A stretch of DNA of 31,667 nt from CAZCFB01 sp964511535 (GTDB taxonomy: Bacteria > Myxococcota_A > Polyangia > GCA-2747355 > CAZCFB01): the NCBI GenBank assembly GCA_964511535.1, contig CAZEFW010000107.1, positions 1 to 31,667 on the forward strand. The letters run 5' to 3'. The notes below the pieces were generated by a model. It was not told the origin of the DNA. It did no database searches and saw nothing but the letters and a program-made list of their open reading frames with translations. Made by a program: the position numbers and the translations under genes. Shown piece after piece: positions 27,935 through 31,667 of the stretch (positions within the stretch are counted from its first letter, which is position 1; every line of letters begins with the position of its first letter).

Positions 27935-28819
27935 GAGGAAGTAGCCGGCGAGGTATTTCAGGGCGGTGCCGGTGACCACCAGGGCGAGCATGGTCTCGAT
28001 GGCGCGGGCGGGCAGGTGTTTTTGGGCCCGGGCGCCCAGGTACATGCCCAGCAGGCCGCCGGCGCCCAGCAGGCCGCCCAGGAGCCAGTCCGGGCTCAGG
28101 TCCGGTCGGGCGGCCAGCGGGCCGTAAATGGCGAAGAAGATCACGCCCACCACCGAGGTGAGGAAGGTGCTGGTGAGGGTCGCCCCGGCGATGGTGTGCA
28201 CCGGCAGGTCCCAGATGGACACCAGCAGCGGCGCGATGATGGCCCCACCCCCCACGCCGTAGGCGCCGCCCACCACGCCGATGAAGATGGTGAAGGCCAG
28301 CAGCCCCAGGGGCGGGAAGCCGTGGGTCTTGCCCTGGAAGCTGTACTCCAGCCGCCGCAGGTCGAAGCGGGTGATCTCCACGCTGAACCCGGCCCCCGGC
28401 GCCGCGGCGCCCCCGGTCCCCGCGCCTTTCGCCACCTTCAGCGCCATGCGCACGCCGATGTAGAGCAGCACCAGCCCCACGAACAGCTTGAAGCTGCGCG
28501 CGTCTGGCAGCAGGTGGATGCGCGCCAGGCTGCCCAGCACGACCCCCGGCACCGTGCCCACGGTGACCAGCGCCACCAGCGGCCACACCATCCTTCCCTC
28601 GCGGATGTAGCGGTACACCCCAGACGGGATGCCGATGACGTTGAACAGGTGGTTGGTGGGGGTCACCGCCGGGCCCACGAACCCGAGCACGCTCACCTGG
28701 AACGGCAGCAGCAAGAACGCACCGGAGACGCCCGCGGTGGAGGTAAACATTGTGACCACCACCGCCACGAAGAAGGGCAGGGGTGCCGGCGTGACGACGC
28801 CCGAGATGGGGAAGCGCAT
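27932..28819 (-). CDS. TauE/SafE (TSUP) family membrane transporter
   Basis: 295 residues with about eight hydrophobic segments in two halves joined by a cytoplasmic linker (about 132-165, KGAGTGGAAAPGAGFSVEIT). The N-terminal half has GVSGAFLLLPFQVSVLGF and AVTPTNHLFNVIGIPSG. The C-terminal half has GVVGGAYGVGGGAIIAPLLV and AGATLTSTFLTSVVGVIFF, the Gly-rich repeats of the 4-toluene sulfonate/sulfite exporter family. Members move sulfur oxyanions or organosulfonates across the inner membrane; no context here fixes the substrate. The ATG at 28819 is 37 bp after the OmpA-type stop. Its stop codon lies inside palindrome copy B. Confidence 0.92.
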   Translation of the reverse strand: MRFPISGVVTPAPLPFFVAVVVTMFTSTAGVSGAFLLLPFQVSVLGFVGPAVTPTNHLFNVIGIPSGVYRYIREGRMVWPLVALVTVGTVPGVVLGSLARIHLLPDARSFKLFVGLVLLYIGVRMALKVAKGAGTGGAAAPGAGFSVEITRFDLRRLEYSFQGKTHGFPPLGLLAFTIFIGVVGGAYGVGGGAIIAPLLVSIWDLPVHTIAGATLTSTFLTSVVGVIFFAIYGPLAARPDLSPDWLLGGLLGAGGLLGMYLGARAQKHLPARAIETMLALVVTGTALKYLAGYFL

Positions 28820-28856
28820 CGAGGGCCATTTTGCCCCCGATGCGCCCGGAGCGCAC

Positions 28857-31667
<2,811 letters not shown>

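Overview
The window is GC-rich and densely coded. It looks like a Myxococcota (deltaproteobacterial) chromosome: there are many lipoproteins with Asp/Pro/Ala-rich linkers after the lipobox, MopE-type CDGxDNDCDG metal-binding repeats, thrombospondin type-3 (TSP3) calcium repeats, PEGA-domain proteins with a twin-hydrophobic C-terminus, and two tails resembling MYXO-CTERM sorting signals. A run of exactly 100 N at 15684-15783 is a scaffold gap, so this is a draft assembly. Taxonomy is inferred from protein style only; no rRNA or tRNA gene was seen.

Layout. (1) 1-4511, minus strand: a cobalamin-binding radical SAM protein, a secreted Cys-rich MopE/EGF-like protein, and a partial MopE-motif lipoprotein translationally coupled to it. 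(2) 4512-5192: a 681-bp gene-free region with two near-identical copies of a roughly 75-nt hairpin ending in a T-tract on the minus strand. Each copy has a promoter-like sequence placed to start transcription at the base of the stem, and its substitutions preserve pairing only on the minus strand. I read these as a duplicated, undescribed small RNA with a C7-C8 apical loop. (3) 5193-13181: a HelD-like SF1 helicase, a DUF2760 protein, an Hsp70-family protein, and a convergent longer Hsp70 with a DUF3731-type C-terminus. (4) 13283-18712: a surface-protein locus of small lipoprotein, PEGA protein, Cys-rich beta-helix lipoprotein, gap, paralogous Cys-rich beta-helix protein, and second PEGA protein. 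(5) 18702-24634: housekeeping rdgB and rph on minus, a duplicated-domain cytoplasmic protein, an N-acetylmuramoyl-L-alanine amidase, a polytopic membrane protein and a lipoprotein. (6) 24631-31667, minus: a lipoprotein with a zinc-metalloprotease motif, a TauE/SafE-type transporter, and a very long TSP3/OmpA ORF that reads through from a MYXO-CTERM-like tail into what looks like the signal peptide of a separate OmpA protein.

Most minus-strand and plus-strand neighbours are tightly packed, with ATGA start/stop overlaps (378-381, 13486-13489, 19313-19316, 24631-24634, and 17279-17282). Three convergent pairs overlap tail-to-tail by 11-20 bp. The cell-envelope theme (lipoproteins, Ca- and metal-binding repeats, OmpA, amidase, PEGA) runs through the whole window. 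The chaperone/helicase block and the rdgB-rph pair are the intracellular exceptions.
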